From Thiotrichales bacterium (GTDB lineage: Bacteria; Pseudomonadota; Gammaproteobacteria; JAABTG01): a stretch of DNA of 53,781 nucleotides. The position numbers and the translations under genes were made by a program. Location of the stretch: assembly GCA_011389995.1 (NCBI GenBank), contig JAABTG010000017.1, positions 1-53,781 on the forward strand. Reading direction: 5' to 3'. The notes under the pieces were generated by a model. It was not told where the DNA came from. It made no database searches and saw only the letters and a list, made by a program, of their open reading frames with translations. Positions 17,862 to 27,976 of this stretch are shown here, piece by piece. The first letter of the stretch is position 1. Each line of letters begins with the position of its first letter.

Positions 17862-19277
17862 TCACAGCTCCGTGGCGGCGAAGTCCGCCAGCCGGGAGCG
17901 TTCGCCGCGGCGCAGGGTGATATGGCCGCTGTGGGCCCAGTCCTTGAAACGATCCACCACGTTGGTGAGGCCCGAGGTGGTCTCGGTCAGGTAGGGGGTG
18001 TCGATCTGACCCACGTTGCCGATGCACACCACCTTGGTGCCCGGTCCGGCACGCGTCACCAGGGTCTTCATCTGCTTGGCCGTGAGATTCTGGGCCTCGT
18101 CGATGATGATGTAACGGTTGAGGAAGGTGCGGCCCCGCATGAAGTTCAGGGAGCGGATCTTGATACGCTTGGTCAGCAGATCATTGGTGGCCTGACGGCC
18201 CCATTCGCCGCCCACCTCGGAGTCCGTGAGCACCTCCAGGTTGTCCATCAGGGCGCCCATCCAGGGCGTCATCTTCTCCTCCTCGGTGCCCGGCAGGAAG
18301 CCGATGTCCTCACCCACGGGGACCGTCACCCGGGTCATGATGATCTCCCGAAAGCGTTTGTCCTCGAGGGTCTGCACGAGGCCCGCGGCCAGGGCCAGCA
18401 GGGTCTTGCCGGTGCCGGCGGTACCCAGCATGGACACGAAATCGATATCCGGGTCCATGAGCAGGTTGAGGGCGAAGTTCTGCTCGCGATTGCGCGCCGA
18501 GATCCCCCACACGGCGTTGCTGGCATGCTGGTAGTCGACGGCCAGCTGGATCACCGCACTGCCATCGTCGGCGACGCTGCGCACCATCACCTCGAAGGGT
18601 CGCTCGCCCTCCAGGTAGAGGCACTGGTTGGCATACCACTGGCCCGTGATATCGCCGGAGACGCGGTAATAGGTACGTGTCCCCTCCTGCCATGACTCGA
18701 GATTCTCGCCATAGCGCGCCCAGAAGTCCTCCGGCAACCGGGCCTCGCCGGTGTAGAGCAGGTTGACGTCGTCCAGCACCTTGTCGTTGGAGTAGTCCTC
18801 CGCAGGGATACCGAGGGTATGGGCCTTGATGCGCAGGTTGATGTCCTTGGACACCAGGATGACCCGGCGATCGCGGTGCAACTCCTGCAGCCACAGGCTG
18901 GTGGCGAGGATGGAATTGTCGGGACGATTGCCGGGCAGGGTATCCGGCAGATGACTGGTATGGGGACGGGTCTGGAAGAACAGGTGGCCCGCCGGACGGC
19001 CATCGTCGCGGCCGGAATGCTCCACCTGGGGCAGGGGCAGCCCCTCCTCGATGGCCGACACGTCGGCATCAGCGATGATCTCGTCCAGGAAGCGACTCAC
19101 CTGCCGGACGTTGCGGGCCACTTCGGACACCCCCTTCTTGGCTGCGTCCAGTTCCTCCAGGACCACCATGGGCAGGAACACGTCGTGCTCCTGGAAACGA
19201 AAGAGGGAACCGGGATCATGCATGAGAACGTTGGTATCCAGTACGAACACCTTCCTCGCCACTTCCACGTCACTCAT
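17862..19277 (-). CDS. PhoH-like PIN-ATPase (PhoH2 type)
   Basis: A 471-residue cytoplasmic protein joining an N-terminal PIN-domain nuclease to a C-terminal PhoH ATPase. PIN acidic residues begin with Asp14 in FVLDTNVLMHD. The PhoH domain has Walker A GTAGTGKT at 285-292 and Walker B IIIDEAQN ending about 397. Mycobacterial PhoH2 of the same layout is an ATP-dependent RNA helicase/RNase (family knowledge). I place the start at the ATG at 19277, with GGAG nine bases upstream; the frame continues upstream for 19 more codons with another ATG. The gene converges on perM. Confidence 0.9.
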   Translation of the reverse strand: MSDVEVARKVFVLDTNVLMHDPGSLFRFQEHDVFLPMVVLEELDAAKKGVSEVARNVRQVSRFLDEIIADADVSAIEEGLPLPQVEHSGRDDGRPAGHLFFQTRPHTSHLPDTLPGNRPDNSILATSLWLQELHRDRRVILVSKDINLRIKAHTLGIPAEDYSNDKVLDDVNLLYTGEARLPEDFWARYGENLESWQEGTRTYYRVSGDITGQWYANQCLYLEGERPFEVMVRSVADDGSAVIQLAVDYQHASNAVWGISARNREQNFALNLLMDPDIDFVSMLGTAGTGKTLLALAAGLVQTLEDKRFREIIMTRVTVPVGEDIGFLPGTEEEKMTPWMGALMDNLEVLTDSEVGGEWGRQATNDLLTKRIKIRSLNFMRGRTFLNRYIIIDEAQNLTAKQMKTLVTRAGPGTKVVCIGNVGQIDTPYLTETTSGLTNVVDRFKDWAHSGHITLRRGERSRLADFAATEL

Positions 19278-19423
19278 ACCGCACTGCTCCATCTCACTAA
19301 TCAGGAAAACTCTAGTAAAAACATCATCTCTCACGGAGGCACGGGGGCACAGAGAATCAAGGCGAAAGTGCTTTGCTTTCCGGGCTCGTCAGCAGCCTTC
19401 ATGGGTGTAGAGAAGAAGAGTTC

Positions 19424-19519
19424 CTCTCGCCAAGACGCCGAGAACGCCAAGGGGACAGCTTTGCCATTCCGCTAATGCCTTGGCCCAATCCCTTGGCGAA
19501 CTTGGCGTCTTGGCGAGAG
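19424..19519. repeat. Inverted repeat of CGCCAAG-type units
   Basis: Arms at 19424-19453 and 19490-19519 are 30 bases each with 3 mismatches; both start with CTCTCGCCAAGACGCC read inward. The arms are built of near-repeats of CGCCAAG, a family common in intergenic DNA of proteobacteria. It lies in the roughly 300-base gap between the phoH-like gene and gcvR; no gene is visible there. Confidence 0.7.
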
Positions 19520-19576
19520 CCCATTGTTCATTATGGAAAAACCAACCAAAAATCCGGCGCGCCGGCCGCGAGGGCC

Positions 19577-20125
19577 CTACTTGACGGGAGCCAGCATGGC
19601 ATCCAGGTTCAGGGCGTCACAGAAATCCATGAACTCGCCGCGCAGGGCGGCCACCGACATGTCCGAAGGCACACCGACCGTCATGTGCAGGGAGAACATG
19701 GGCGTGCCGGTGTGGGGCGCCGCATAGCGCCCCGTATAGAGGTCTTCGACGTTGATGTCCCGACTGGAGAAGAATTCCGCGATGTCATGCACGATGCCGG
19801 GGTGGTCCAGGGCCACCACCTCCACGGCATAGGGAATGAGAGACGATGAATCGGCCCGTTCCTCGGTGCGGCGGGTGATCACCGTCAGATCGAGCTTGTC
19901 CTGCAGGCGGATCAGGTGGTCCTCGGCCTTGGCAACGGCGCTCCAGTTGCCGGACACCATCATGATCACGGCAAATTCGCTGCCCAGCACCGTCATGCGG
20001 CTGTCCAGGACATTGCAGCCGCAGTCGAGGACCGCCTCCGAGATCTTGTTCACGAGGCCGGGCTGGTCACGGCCTACGGCGGAGATGACGAGGAGGTTTT
20101 CGTTACTGGTGGAGGTATCGGCCAA
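19577..20125 (-). CDS. gcvR: Glycine cleavage system transcriptional repressor-like ACT protein GcvR
   Basis: A 182-residue protein made of two ACT domains (about 8-85 and 97-175), each opening with a strand and a D-x-P-G turn: SAVGRDQPGLVNKISEAV and VVALDHPGIVHDIAEFF. GcvR has no DNA-binding domain; in E. coli it binds the activator GcvA in response to glycine. I start it at TTG (20123-20125), nine bases after AGGAG; translating further upstream gives sequence unlike the family. It is divergent from dapA, the same neighbourhood as in E. coli (gcvR-dapA-bamC-purC). Confidence 0.87.
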   Translation of the reverse strand: MADTSTSNENLLVISAVGRDQPGLVNKISEAVLDCGCNVLDSRMTVLGSEFAVIMMVSGNWSAVAKAEDHLIRLQDKLDLTVITRRTEERADSSSLIPYAVEVVALDHPGIVHDIAEFFSSRDINVEDLYTGRYAAPHTGTPMFSLHMTVGVPSDMSVAALRGEFMDFCDALNLDAMLAPVK

Positions 20126-20353
20126 TCGGTTGTCTCCTGACTCGTTGTGCTGGCTGACCGGAAGGACCCCGAACGCGCCCCGGGATTCCGTCACATGGCG
20201 ACTCGCCCCGCGAGTGTAACGGAGAAGCCGGCGCGGCAAGTATACCGCAAGGGTAATTCCGCCATAAGACGCGGCGTCGGGCCTTTCCCCGGGAAGCGCC
20301 GACTCATCCGGCGTTTTCCCCGCGGTCCACGGTTGGGCCGGCCCCGGGACATG

Positions 20354-20382
20354 TTGCGACGCACACCTGGGGCAAGTACGAT
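20354..20382 (+). promoter_or_regulatory. Candidate dapA promoter
   Basis: TTGCGA (20354-20359), a 17-base spacer and TACGAT (20377-20382) give a moderate sigma-70 match (4 of 6 at each hexamer). This predicts a leader of about 25 bases to the dapA ATG. There is no room for a lysine riboswitch between this site and the gene. The rest of the gcvR-dapA gap (20126-20353) shows no gene. Confidence 0.35.
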
Positions 20383-20414
20383 TACAGACTTTTCCTCGGA
20401 ATCAGGTGTCTTAC

Positions 20415-21293
20415 ATGTTTCAAGGCAGTATCGTCGCCCTGGTCACTCCCATGAAGGAAGATGGGCAGCTGGCGGAGGATGCCCTCGCCCGCCTCATCCA
20501 TTGGCATGTGGAGCAGGGTACCGACGGCCTGGTGATCGCCGGGACCACGGGTGAATCGGCCACCCTCGACGAAGAGGAACACTGCCACCTGCTGCGGCTG
20601 GCGGTGGAGATCAACGCCGGCAGGCTGCCCCTGATGGCCGGCACCGGTGCCAACTCCACCCGTGAGGCCATCGCCCTCACCCGTTGCGCCCGGGACGCCG
20701 GCGTGGACGCCTGCCTGCTGGTGACACCCTATTACAACAAGCCCACCCAGGAGGGCCTGTATCGCCATTTCCGGGCGGTGGCCGAGGCGGTGGACATCCC
20801 TCAGTTCCTCTACAACGTGCCCGGGCGCACGGCCTGCGACATGGTACCGGAGACGGTGGCCCGTCTCGCCCCCGTGGCCAACATCGCGGGCATCAAGGAG
20901 GCCACCGGCGACGTCGGCCGGGTCACCCGCATCCGCGAGCTGTGCGGCCCCGATTTTGCCATCTACAGCGGCGAGGACGGCAACGCCCTGGAGGCCATGC
21001 TGGCCGGCGCCCAGGGGGTCATCTCGGTCACCGCCAACGCGGCGCCCGGGCCGATGCACCAGATGTGCGGGCTGGCCCTGGCCGGCGAAGAGGCCCCCGC
21101 CCGGGACCTCGACGCCCGCCTGCGGCCCCTGCACGACGCCCTGTTCCTCGAGTCCAACCCCATTCCCGTCAAGTGGGCGGTCGCCGAACTGGGGCTCATG
21201 CCTGCCGGCATCCGGCTGCCCCTGACCCCCCTGTCCGAACAATTCCATGAATCCGTGCGCGGTGCCCTGCGCCATGCCGGCATGCTTGACTGA
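20415..21293 (+). CDS. dapA: 4-hydroxy-tetrahydrodipicolinate synthase DapA
   Basis: A 292-residue TIM-barrel aldolase that condenses pyruvate with aspartate-semialdehyde, the first committed step of lysine and meso-diaminopimelate synthesis. Started at the ATG at 20415, the numbering coincides with E. coli: Thr44-Thr45 (GTTGES), Tyr133 and Arg138 (LYNVPGR), and the Schiff-base Lys161 (GIKEATGD). A GTG three codons upstream is part of the AGGTG ribosome-binding region and is less likely. It leads the plus-strand operon dapA-bamC-purC. Confidence 0.97.
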   Translation: MFQGSIVALVTPMKEDGQLAEDALARLIHWHVEQGTDGLVIAGTTGESATLDEEEHCHLLRLAVEINAGRLPLMAGTGANSTREAIALTRCARDAGVDACLLVTPYYNKPTQEGLYRHFRAVAEAVDIPQFLYNVPGRTACDMVPETVARLAPVANIAGIKEATGDVGRVTRIRELCGPDFAIYSGEDGNALEAMLAGAQGVISVTANAAPGPMHQMCGLALAGEEAPARDLDARLRPLHDALFLESNPIPVKWAVAELGLMPAGIRLPLTPLSEQFHESVRGALRHAGMLD

Positions 21294-21306
21294 GCGCCAG
21301 AACCCT

Positions 21307-22434
21307 ATGAGTCCAGCCACACCCCTTCGCATCCTCCCCATCACCGCGGCCGCCGTCGCCCTGCTGCTGCTCTCCGCCTGCGACTCCATGCCCAAACTCG
21401 GCGGCGTGGTGAAGGACAAGTCGGCGGAGTACAAGTCCAGCCGCAGCGAGCCGGAGCTCGAAGTGCCGCCCGATCTCAGTTCCTCCACCATCCGCGACTC
21501 CATGGTGGTGCCCAACGCCGGCGCCACCTTTTCCGAATACTCCGACGATCAGGATCGCCCGGCGGCCAGCGACGAGGTGCTGGTGGTACCCGAAGGCGTG
21601 GAAGTGGCGCGGGACGGTGACAAGCGCTGGCTGGTACTCGAAGGCTCCCCCGCCAACTACTGGAACCGGGTACGGGATTTCTGGCTCGAGCAGGGCCTGC
21701 TGATCCAGATGGACAACCCCGCCATCGGCATCATGGAGACGGACTGGGCCGAGAACCGCGCCGACATCCCCAGCGACTTCATCCGCGACACCATCGGCAA
21801 GGTCTTCGACTCCCTCTACTCCGCCGCCACCCGGGACAAGTTCCGCACCCGCTTCGAACGCGGCTCCGAACCCAACACCACCGAGGTCTACATCACTCAC
21901 CGGGGCGCCGAGGAAAAGGTGCAGGGGGATTCCACGGTGTGGCAGCCGCGTCCCTCGGACCCGGAGCTCGAGGCGGAGATGCTCCATCGCCTGGTGGTGT
22001 TCCTCGGCGTCAACGAGCAGCGCGCCGACCGCATGATGGCGGAAACCGAGGAGCGCGAACCCAGGGCCAGCCTGGAGCGCCGCGGCGACGGCAATGTGGC
22101 CCTGGTGATAAAGGACCGCTTCTCCCGGGCCTGGCGGCGCACCGGCCTCGCCCTCGATCGGGTGGGCTTCACGGTGCAGGACCGCGACCGTTCCCGCGGC
22201 CTCTACTTCGTGCGTTATGTGGACCCCCTGGCCACCGGCAGCGATGACGTGAGTCTGTTGTCCAAGCTCAACTTCTGGTCTGACGACGAGGATGACCGCA
22301 AGGTGGAATACCTCATCAGCCTGCAGGAGGAGGGGGCCGCCACCGACGTCATCATCCTGGACAAGGAAGGTCAGGTGGAACGCAGCGACACCGCCAACCG
22401 CATCCTGTCCCTGCTCCACGAGCAACTGCGCTGA
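21307..22434 (+). CDS. bamC: Outer membrane assembly lipoprotein BamC
   Basis: A 375-residue lipoprotein with a signal peptide and lipobox LLLLSAC (Cys25). An unstructured linker follows, with the [11 protein letters not shown] motif (about 49-60) that contacts BamD, then two helix-grip domains (about 95-210 and 245-370). BamC is an accessory subunit of the BAM complex that inserts beta-barrel proteins into the outer membrane. It is slightly longer than E. coli BamC. It lies 13 bases after dapA; the dapA-bamC-purC order is conserved in gammaproteobacteria. Confidence 0.9.
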   Translation: MSPATPLRILPITAAAVALLLLSACDSMPKLGGVVKDKSAEYKSSRSEPELEVPPDLSSSTIRDSMVVPNAGATFSEYSDDQDRPAASDEVLVVPEGVEVARDGDKRWLVLEGSPANYWNRVRDFWLEQGLLIQMDNPAIGIMETDWAENRADIPSDFIRDTIGKVFDSLYSAATRDKFRTRFERGSEPNTTEVYITHRGAEEKVQGDSTVWQPRPSDPELEAEMLHRLVVFLGVNEQRADRMMAETEEREPRASLERRGDGNVALVIKDRFSRAWRRTGLALDRVGFTVQDRDRSRGLYFVRYVDPLATGSDDVSLLSKLNFWSDDEDDRKVEYLISLQEEGAATDVIILDKEGQVERSDTANRILSLLHEQLR

Positions 22435-22454
22435 AGGCGCCCGCAGCCCCGACC

Positions 22455-23168
22455 ATGGAAAAACGCGAGCAGCTTTATGCGGGCAAGGCCAAATCGGTGT
22501 TCCTGTGCGATCAGCCGGACCGTCTGGTCATGGAGTTCCGCGACGACACCTCGGCCTTCGACGGCGAGAAGAAGGAGAAGCTGGCACGCAAGGGGCTGGT
22601 GAACAACTATTTTAACGCCTTCATCATGGAGCATCTGGCGGCGGCGGGGGTGGCCACCCATTTCGTGGAGCGTGTATCCGCCACCGCATCCCTGGTGAAG
22701 CGCCTCGACATGTACCCCGTCGAGTGCGTGGTGCGCAATGTCACCGCGGGCAGCATCTGCCGCCGTCTCGGGGTGGCGGAGGGCCAGGATCTGGACCCGC
22801 CCACCTTCGAGTTCTTCCTCAAGAACGACGCCCTCCATGATCCCATGGTGAACGAATACCATATCCGCGCCTTCGGCTGGGCGCCGGAGGCGGCGGTGGC
22901 GCGCATGAAGGAGCAGACATTCCTGGTGAACGGCATCCTCAAGGCGCTGTTCCGCTCCGCGGGGCTCCTGCTGGTGGACTACAAGCTCGAATTCGGGGCC
23001 TTCGACGGCGAGGTGCTGCTGGGAGACGAGTTCAGCCCCGACGGCTGCCGGCTGTGGGACCTCGAGACCCGCCAGAAGATGGACAAGGACCGCTTCCGCC
23101 AGGGCCTCGGCGGCGTGGTGGAGGCCTACGAGGAGGTGGCCGGGCGCCTCGGTATCCCCCTGCCCTGA
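22455..23168 (+). CDS. purC: Phosphoribosylaminoimidazole-succinocarboxamide synthase PurC
   Basis: A 237-residue SAICAR synthetase, which joins CAIR and aspartate with ATP in purine synthesis. The N-terminal [13 protein letters not shown] and [14 protein letters not shown], the motif [14 protein letters not shown] (about 93-106) and VDYKLEFG with [14 protein letters not shown] (about 174-200) are family signatures, and length matches the short bacterial form. The start ATG is 20 bases after bamC, making it the last gene of the operon; a hairpin follows before the convergent der gene. Confidence 0.96.
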   Translation: MEKREQLYAGKAKSVFLCDQPDRLVMEFRDDTSAFDGEKKEKLARKGLVNNYFNAFIMEHLAAAGVATHFVERVSATASLVKRLDMYPVECVVRNVTAGSICRRLGVAEGQDLDPPTFEFFLKNDALHDPMVNEYHIRAFGWAPEAAVARMKEQTFLVNGILKALFRSAGLLLVDYKLEFGAFDGEVLLGDEFSPDGCRLWDLETRQKMDKDRFRQGLGGVVEAYEEVAGRLGIPLP

Positions 23169-23190
23169 GCCCTCCCCTCGCCGTACCCGG

Positions 23191-23215
23191 GGCGCCGTGA
23201 ACCGACGCCGGCGCC
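23191..23215. terminator. Hairpin between convergent purC and der
   Basis: GGCGCCG (23191-23197) and CGGCGCC (23209-23215) form a perfect 7-bp GC stem in the 48-base gap between two convergent genes. Without a T run it is a weak candidate for a shared terminator. Confidence 0.35.
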
Positions 23216-23216
23216 A

Positions 23217-24620
23217 TCAACGCTTCTTCGCCAGATACTTCTTCATCCGCTTGCGCTTGTGCTCCTGGCGCGGTGTCAGCTTGTTGCGCCGGCCCTCGTA
23301 AGGGTTGGCCCCCGTCTTGAACTCGATGCGTATGGGCGTGCCGGCGAGCTTGAAGGTGCGCCGGAAGTAGTGTTCCAGGTAGCGCTTGTAGTCCCCCGGC
23401 AGGGACTCGGTCTGGGTGCCGTGGATGATGATGGCCGGTGGGTTGGTCCCCCCCTGATGGGCGTAGCGCAACTTGATGCGCCGGCCCCGCACCGTGGGCG
23501 GCGGATGGGCCTCCACCGCCAACTGGAGCTGGCGGGTGAGGACCGGGGTCGGCAGCTTGCGGGTGGCCGATTCCCAGGCGGTCTCGGCGGCCCCGAAGAG
23601 GTCCCCCACGCCGGTGCCGTGCAGCGCCGAGATGAAATGGATGGCGGCGAAGTCGATGAAGGCGAGGCGCCGGTCGAGTTCTTCCCGAACCCGCTGGCGC
23701 TCATGGGCCTCCAGACCGTCCCACTTGTTAACGGCGATGATGAGGCCCCGTCCCGCGGCCACCACATGGCCCAGGATATGGGCATCCTGCTCGGTTACGC
23801 CGTCCCGGGCATCCACCAGCATCACCACCACATGGGCCACCTCGATGGACTGCAGGGTCTTGATGATGCTGAATTTTTCGATGTTCTCCCCGACCCGGGA
23901 GCGACGCCGCACGCCGGCCGTATCGATGAGGGTGTAACGACGCCCCCGGCGCTCGAAGGGCACCCGGATGCTGTCCCGCGTGGTGCCCGGCATATCGTGG
24001 GCCACCACCCGTTCCTCCCCCACGATACGGTTCACCAGGGTGGACTTGCCCACGTTGGGCCGTCCCACCACGGCGATGCGGATGCCGGCCTCGCTCTCCG
24101 CCGGCTCTTCTTCGGCGGGGGGCAGGACATGATTGACCCGGGCCATCAGACGCCCCACGCCGCTGCCGTGGGCGGAGGAGATGGCATGGGGCGGTCCCAG
24201 GCCCATGGCATGGAACTCCGCCGCCGCCACGCCGGCATCCAGCCCTTCGGTCTTGTTCACCACCAGGAACAGGGGCTTGCCGAAGGCCCGCAACCGACTG
24301 GCGATGGCGTCGTCGGCGGCACTGGGGCCGGCGCGCCCGTCCACCAGGAACAGAATGGTATCGGCCTCCTCCAGGGCCTGCTCGGCCTGTGCCAGGATCT
24401 TGGTATCGATGCCGTGACGTTCGTCGGTCATGCCCCCGGTGTCCACCACCACCACGGGCCGGCCCTCGATGCGGGCCCGGCCGTACTGGCGGTCCCGGGT
24501 CAGCCCCGGTTCGTCCGCCACCAGGGCATCGCGGCTCGCGGTGAGGCGGTTGAAGAGGGTGGACTTGCCTACGTTGGGCCGGCCGACGATGGCCAGGACG
24601 GGGATGATGGATGCGGCCAT
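23217..24620 (-). CDS. der: Ribosome biogenesis GTPase Der (EngA)
   Basis: A 467-residue protein with two tandem GTPase domains and a C-terminal KH-like domain. It acts in 50S subunit maturation. G1 motifs are GRPNVGKST at 13-21 and a second [12 protein letters not shown] near 187. G3 motifs DTGGM and [10 protein letters not shown] and G4 motifs NKTEG and NKWDG are present. The C-terminal tail is basic ([13 protein letters not shown]). It is the distal gene of the minus-strand run that starts at ndk; bamB lies 86 bases upstream. Confidence 0.97.
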   Translation of the reverse strand: MAASIIPVLAIVGRPNVGKSTLFNRLTASRDALVADEPGLTRDRQYGRARIEGRPVVVVDTGGMTDERHGIDTKILAQAEQALEEADTILFLVDGRAGPSAADDAIASRLRAFGKPLFLVVNKTEGLDAGVAAAEFHAMGLGPPHAISSAHGSGVGRLMARVNHVLPPAEEEPAESEAGIRIAVVGRPNVGKSTLVNRIVGEERVVAHDMPGTTRDSIRVPFERRGRRYTLIDTAGVRRRSRVGENIEKFSIIKTLQSIEVAHVVVMLVDARDGVTEQDAHILGHVVAAGRGLIIAVNKWDGLEAHERQRVREELDRRLAFIDFAAIHFISALHGTGVGDLFGAAETAWESATRKLPTPVLTRQLQLAVEAHPPPTVRGRRIKLRYAHQGGTNPPAIIIHGTQTESLPGDYKRYLEHYFRRTFKLAGTPIRIEFKTGANPYEGRRNKLTPRQEHKRKRMKKYLAKKR

Positions 24621-24706
24621 AGGGGCATTACCGCGCGTGGGCGCGGGCCGTCGCCACCGCCCCGGGCGCCGGGGCGGGAAAAGGGGAGCGCCGGCCGGTC
24701 ACGGGT

Positions 24707-25882
24707 CTAGGGTACCTCGAAGGCGGTGATCTCGCCGCTGTTACTGTAAACGTAGAGCCGGCCGTCGCGGCCCGTCGCGGGGGCCGAGGCGATACCGGCG
24801 CCGTCCACCCGGGTACGCGCCACGAAGCGCCCGTCCTCCACCGACAGCCAGTGGAGCATCCCCTCGCCATCCCCCACCACCACGTAGTCACCCACCCGCA
24901 CCGGCGCGGTGACACGCCGCCGCTCGAGAGCGGTCTGGCGCCACAGGGAATTGCCCGAGAAACGGTCAAGGGCCCACACGAAACCTTCGGCATCGCTCAC
25001 ATAGACCGCCGCGGCATCCACCGCCACCCCCGCGTAGGAGGACAGTTCGCGATCCCACAGCACATCGCCCGACAACAGGTCGAGGGCGGCCACCCGGCCC
25101 TGAAAGGCCGTCACATAGACGGCGTCATCCACCACCACCGGGCGGCTGTCCATGTCCACCATGCGCTCCAGTTCGGAGCGCCCGCGGGGCACGGCCACCT
25201 GCTGCTCCCATTCCACACGGCCGTCTCCGGCCAGCAGCGCCACCAGGCGGCCACCATCGAAGCCGTTGAGGACCAGATCTCCGGCGATCACCGGCTCGCC
25301 GGTACCCCTCAGGCTGAGCACGGGTACCGGGCTGTCGTAGATCCAGCGGCGTTTGCCGTTGCGGGCATCGAGACCGAACAACCGGCCGTCCAGGGTGCGC
25401 ACCGCCACCACCCCGGAACCCACCGCGGGGGGCGCGAGCACCTCGCTGGAGACCCCTGCCTGCCAGCGCCGCTCTCCCGTGGCGGCATCGACCGCGAACA
25501 CCTCACCCTTGTTGGTCCCCACCACCACCAGCCCATCCCCCACGGCGGGACCGCCGCTGACGGGACGGTCCAGGTCGATGCGCCAGACGGGGTCGCCCGT
25601 GGCGGCGTCGTAGGCACCGAGCCGGCCGTCCGTACCGGCGCCGTAGACCCGATCCCCGGCCACCGCCGCCTGCAACCCGGAGTGGAGCTCGCCCACCCCA
25701 TCCCCCACGTCCCGGGACCAGCGAACCTTCAGGGGGATCGCGCTCTCCACCGGCGCCAGCTTCGGCAGCTCGGACCCGCCGTCCCCATCCATCCAGCCGC
25801 CCACGGTACTGCAGCCGCCCAGGAAGGCGGCCAGGAATGCGCCCAGCAGGGATACCGGAACACCACGCACGACGCCGCTCAT
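24707..25882 (-). CDS. bamB: Outer membrane assembly lipoprotein BamB
   Basis: A 391-residue lipoprotein with signal peptide and lipobox FLGGC (Cys24), followed by an eight-bladed PQQ-type beta-propeller built of repeated units such as VYGAGTDGRLGAYDAATGDPVW and VFAVDAATGERRW. BamB is an accessory subunit of the BAM complex and binds BamA at the periplasmic side of the outer membrane. Its ATG overlaps the yfgM stop by four bases, and hisS-yfgM-bamB-der is the conserved order in gammaproteobacteria. Confidence 0.95.
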   Translation of the reverse strand: MSGVVRGVPVSLLGAFLAAFLGGCSTVGGWMDGDGGSELPKLAPVESAIPLKVRWSRDVGDGVGELHSGLQAAVAGDRVYGAGTDGRLGAYDAATGDPVWRIDLDRPVSGGPAVGDGLVVVGTNKGEVFAVDAATGERRWQAGVSSEVLAPPAVGSGVVAVRTLDGRLFGLDARNGKRRWIYDSPVPVLSLRGTGEPVIAGDLVLNGFDGGRLVALLAGDGRVEWEQQVAVPRGRSELERMVDMDSRPVVVDDAVYVTAFQGRVAALDLLSGDVLWDRELSSYAGVAVDAAAVYVSDAEGFVWALDRFSGNSLWRQTALERRRVTAPVRVGDYVVVGDGEGMLHWLSVEDGRFVARTRVDGAGIASAPATGRDGRLYVYSNSGEITAFEVP

Positions 25883-26532
25883 GACGCCGCATCCCCGGCG
25901 GGGGCAGCACCGCCGAGATCATCCAGCTTCATCTGCAGGAGGACCCGCCCGCTGTCATTGGTGGTCAGCTCGAGGGCGCGCTGGTAGGCGTTCCGGGCAC
26001 CCGCCCGGTCACCCCGGGCCGCCAGGATATCGCCTTGGATCTCGTCCCTGACCCCCGCGAAGGCCTCCGCCGCCGACCCCGCGATGGCGGCCTGTGCCCC
26101 ATCCAGATCACCCTCATCCAGCCGCAGCCGGGCCAGCCGCAAGGCGGCCACCTGTTTGAGTTCGTCGATCTCGGCCTCGTCCCGCACGACCTCGAGCTGC
26201 GCCACGGCCCCTGCGACGTCACCGTCCCGGTAAGACATACGGGCCAGGCTGAGACGTGCCAGATCGGCATAGCCGGTACCGCCGTACTCCGCTGCCAGGT
26301 GCTCGGCCACGTCCATGGCGCCACGCCGGTCTCCCCCCGCGGCCCGCCCCATCATCTGCTCGTAGAGGATGGAGGCGGCGGCCCCCTGATTGTCCTGATA
26401 GGTGGTCCAGCTACGCCACCCCACCAGGCCGCCCACGCCGAGAACGATGCCCATCACCACGGCCAGGCCGTTTTCCTTCCACCATTTTTTGATGGCTTCT
26501 ATCTGTTGTTCTTCGCTGTCGAGGGAGCTCAC
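25879..26532 (-). CDS. yfgM: YfgM-like ancillary SecYEG translocon subunit
   Basis: A 217-residue inner-membrane protein with a short cytoplasmic N-terminus (EEQQIEAIKKWWKENG), one transmembrane helix (about 22-42) and a periplasmic TPR-like domain. E. coli YfgM associates with SecYEG and PpiD and helps hand over secreted proteins. The match covers the whole length and the gene sits between hisS and bamB as in E. coli. It overlaps bamB by four bases. Confidence 0.9.
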   Translation of the reverse strand: MSSLDSEEQQIEAIKKWWKENGLAVVMGIVLGVGGLVGWRSWTTYQDNQGAAASILYEQMMGRAAGGDRRGAMDVAEHLAAEYGGTGYADLARLSLARMSYRDGDVAGAVAQLEVVRDEAEIDELKQVAALRLARLRLDEGDLDGAQAAIAGSAAEAFAGVRDEIQGDILAARGDRAGARNAYQRALELTTNDSGRVLLQMKLDDLGGAAPAGDAAS

Positions 26533-26596
26533 ACAGTCCTCCAGTGGCGGCCGGTCCCCGGGGGGAACCGCCGGTTGAGATATGGATTGACGGGCC

Positions 26597-27904
26597 TCAC
26601 GCGGACACCTCCGTCACTTCGGGGTGGGTCATGCCTTCGGTCACCAGACGCCTTAGCCGCTTCGCCACCGCCGCCACGGCCACACTCTCCTGGGGGGCGC
26701 CACCGCGCAGGTCCTTGAAGGCCACCTCACGCCGGGCCAGCTCGTCCTCGCCCATCACCAGTGCCACCCGGGCACCGCTGGCGTCGGCCTTCTTCAACTG
26801 GCTCTTGAAACTGCCCCCGCCGCAGTGCACGGTGAGGCGCAGGCCGGGCACGGCATCACGCCACTGCTCCGCGAGGGCGACGCCCTGCACGCCCACGCCT
26901 TCCCCCACCATCACCAGATAGGCATGGGGGATATGGTGGGTGGGCTCGGTACCGGCCTGGCGCATGAGGACCACCAGCCGTTCGAGGCCCATGGCGAATC
27001 CCACGGCCGGCACCGGGCGCCCGCCCAGCTGCTCCACCAGCCCATCGTAGCGGCCGCCCGCACACACCGTGCCCTGGGCCCCGAGCTCGGTGGATGTCCA
27101 CTCGAACACGGTGCGGGAATAGTAGTCCAGACCCCGGACCAGCAGGGGATTGAGGCGGTAGGCCACGCCCGCGGCATCGAGACGCGCACACAGGCCATCG
27201 AAGTGTTCCCGGGACTCGTCGTCCAGGTGGTCCAGCAGCCGGGGGGCGGCGGCGATGAGCTCCGCCATGGCCGGGTTCTTGCTGTCGAGAATACGCAGGG
27301 GGTTGGCGATCAGACGCCGCCGGCTGTCTTCGTCCAGTTGTTCCTCATGGGCCTCCATGTAGGTCACCAGTTCTTCCCGGTAGCAGCGGCGGGCCTCGGG
27401 CGAACCCAGGGAATTGAGCTCGAGGGTGAGGCCGCCGAGGCCGAGTTCACGCCACATGCGCGCCGTCATGAGGATGAGCTCGGCGTCCACGTCCGGACCT
27501 GTCAGGCCGAAGACTTCCGCCCCGATCTGGTGGAACTGACGATAACGCCCCTTCTGGGGCCGCTCGTAGCGGAACATGGGACCCTGGTACCACAGACGCT
27601 GCTGGCCCCGCACCAGGGCGTTCTGGATGGCCGCCCGCACGCAACCCGCGGTGCCTTCCGGGCGCAGGGTCAGGCTGTCGCCGCTGCGGTCGGAGAAGGT
27701 GTACATCTCCTTCTCCACGATATCCGTCACCTCCCCGATGGAGCGGCTGAACAGTTCGGTGCGCTCCAGCAGGGGCAGGCGCACCTCGTCGTAGCCATAG
27801 GCACCCAGGGTGCCTGCCACAACCCGCTCGAGGTGTTGCCAGTGGGGGGTGTCCAGGGGGAGGATGTCGTTCATCCCCCGTATGGCCTTGATGGTATCGC
27901 TCAC
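26597..27904 (-). CDS. hisS: Histidyl-tRNA synthetase
   Basis: A 435-residue class II aminoacyl-tRNA synthetase. It begins [15 protein letters not shown], motif 2 is around [13 protein letters not shown] and [16 protein letters not shown], and the histidine-specific motifs [15 protein letters not shown] and GGRYDGL are intact, with an anticodon-binding C-terminal domain. I start it at GTG 27902-27904; the frame continues upstream but that part is Pro/Gly-rich shadow sequence. The ribosome-binding site is weak. In many relatives ispG sits just upstream; here a 72-base gap to rodZ replaces it. Confidence 0.95.
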   Translation of the reverse strand: MSDTIKAIRGMNDILPLDTPHWQHLERVVAGTLGAYGYDEVRLPLLERTELFSRSIGEVTDIVEKEMYTFSDRSGDSLTLRPEGTAGCVRAAIQNALVRGQQRLWYQGPMFRYERPQKGRYRQFHQIGAEVFGLTGPDVDAELILMTARMWRELGLGGLTLELNSLGSPEARRCYREELVTYMEAHEEQLDEDSRRRLIANPLRILDSKNPAMAELIAAAPRLLDHLDDESREHFDGLCARLDAAGVAYRLNPLLVRGLDYYSRTVFEWTSTELGAQGTVCAGGRYDGLVEQLGGRPVPAVGFAMGLERLVVLMRQAGTEPTHHIPHAYLVMVGEGVGVQGVALAEQWRDAVPGLRLTVHCGGGSFKSQLKKADASGARVALVMGEDELARREVAFKDLRGGAPQESVAVAAVAKRLRRLVTEGMTHPEVTEVSA

Positions 27905-27976
27905 GGGCTTATCGAATCTGTTCCATGGTGGGTGCGGCCCCGGACCCGGCCTCGGACCCTGCACCGTGGGGAGACG

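Noticed and set aside
20126..20414. Lysine riboswitch upstream of dapA
   Set aside because: The leader after the predicted promoter is only about 25 bases and no conserved junction elements were seen.
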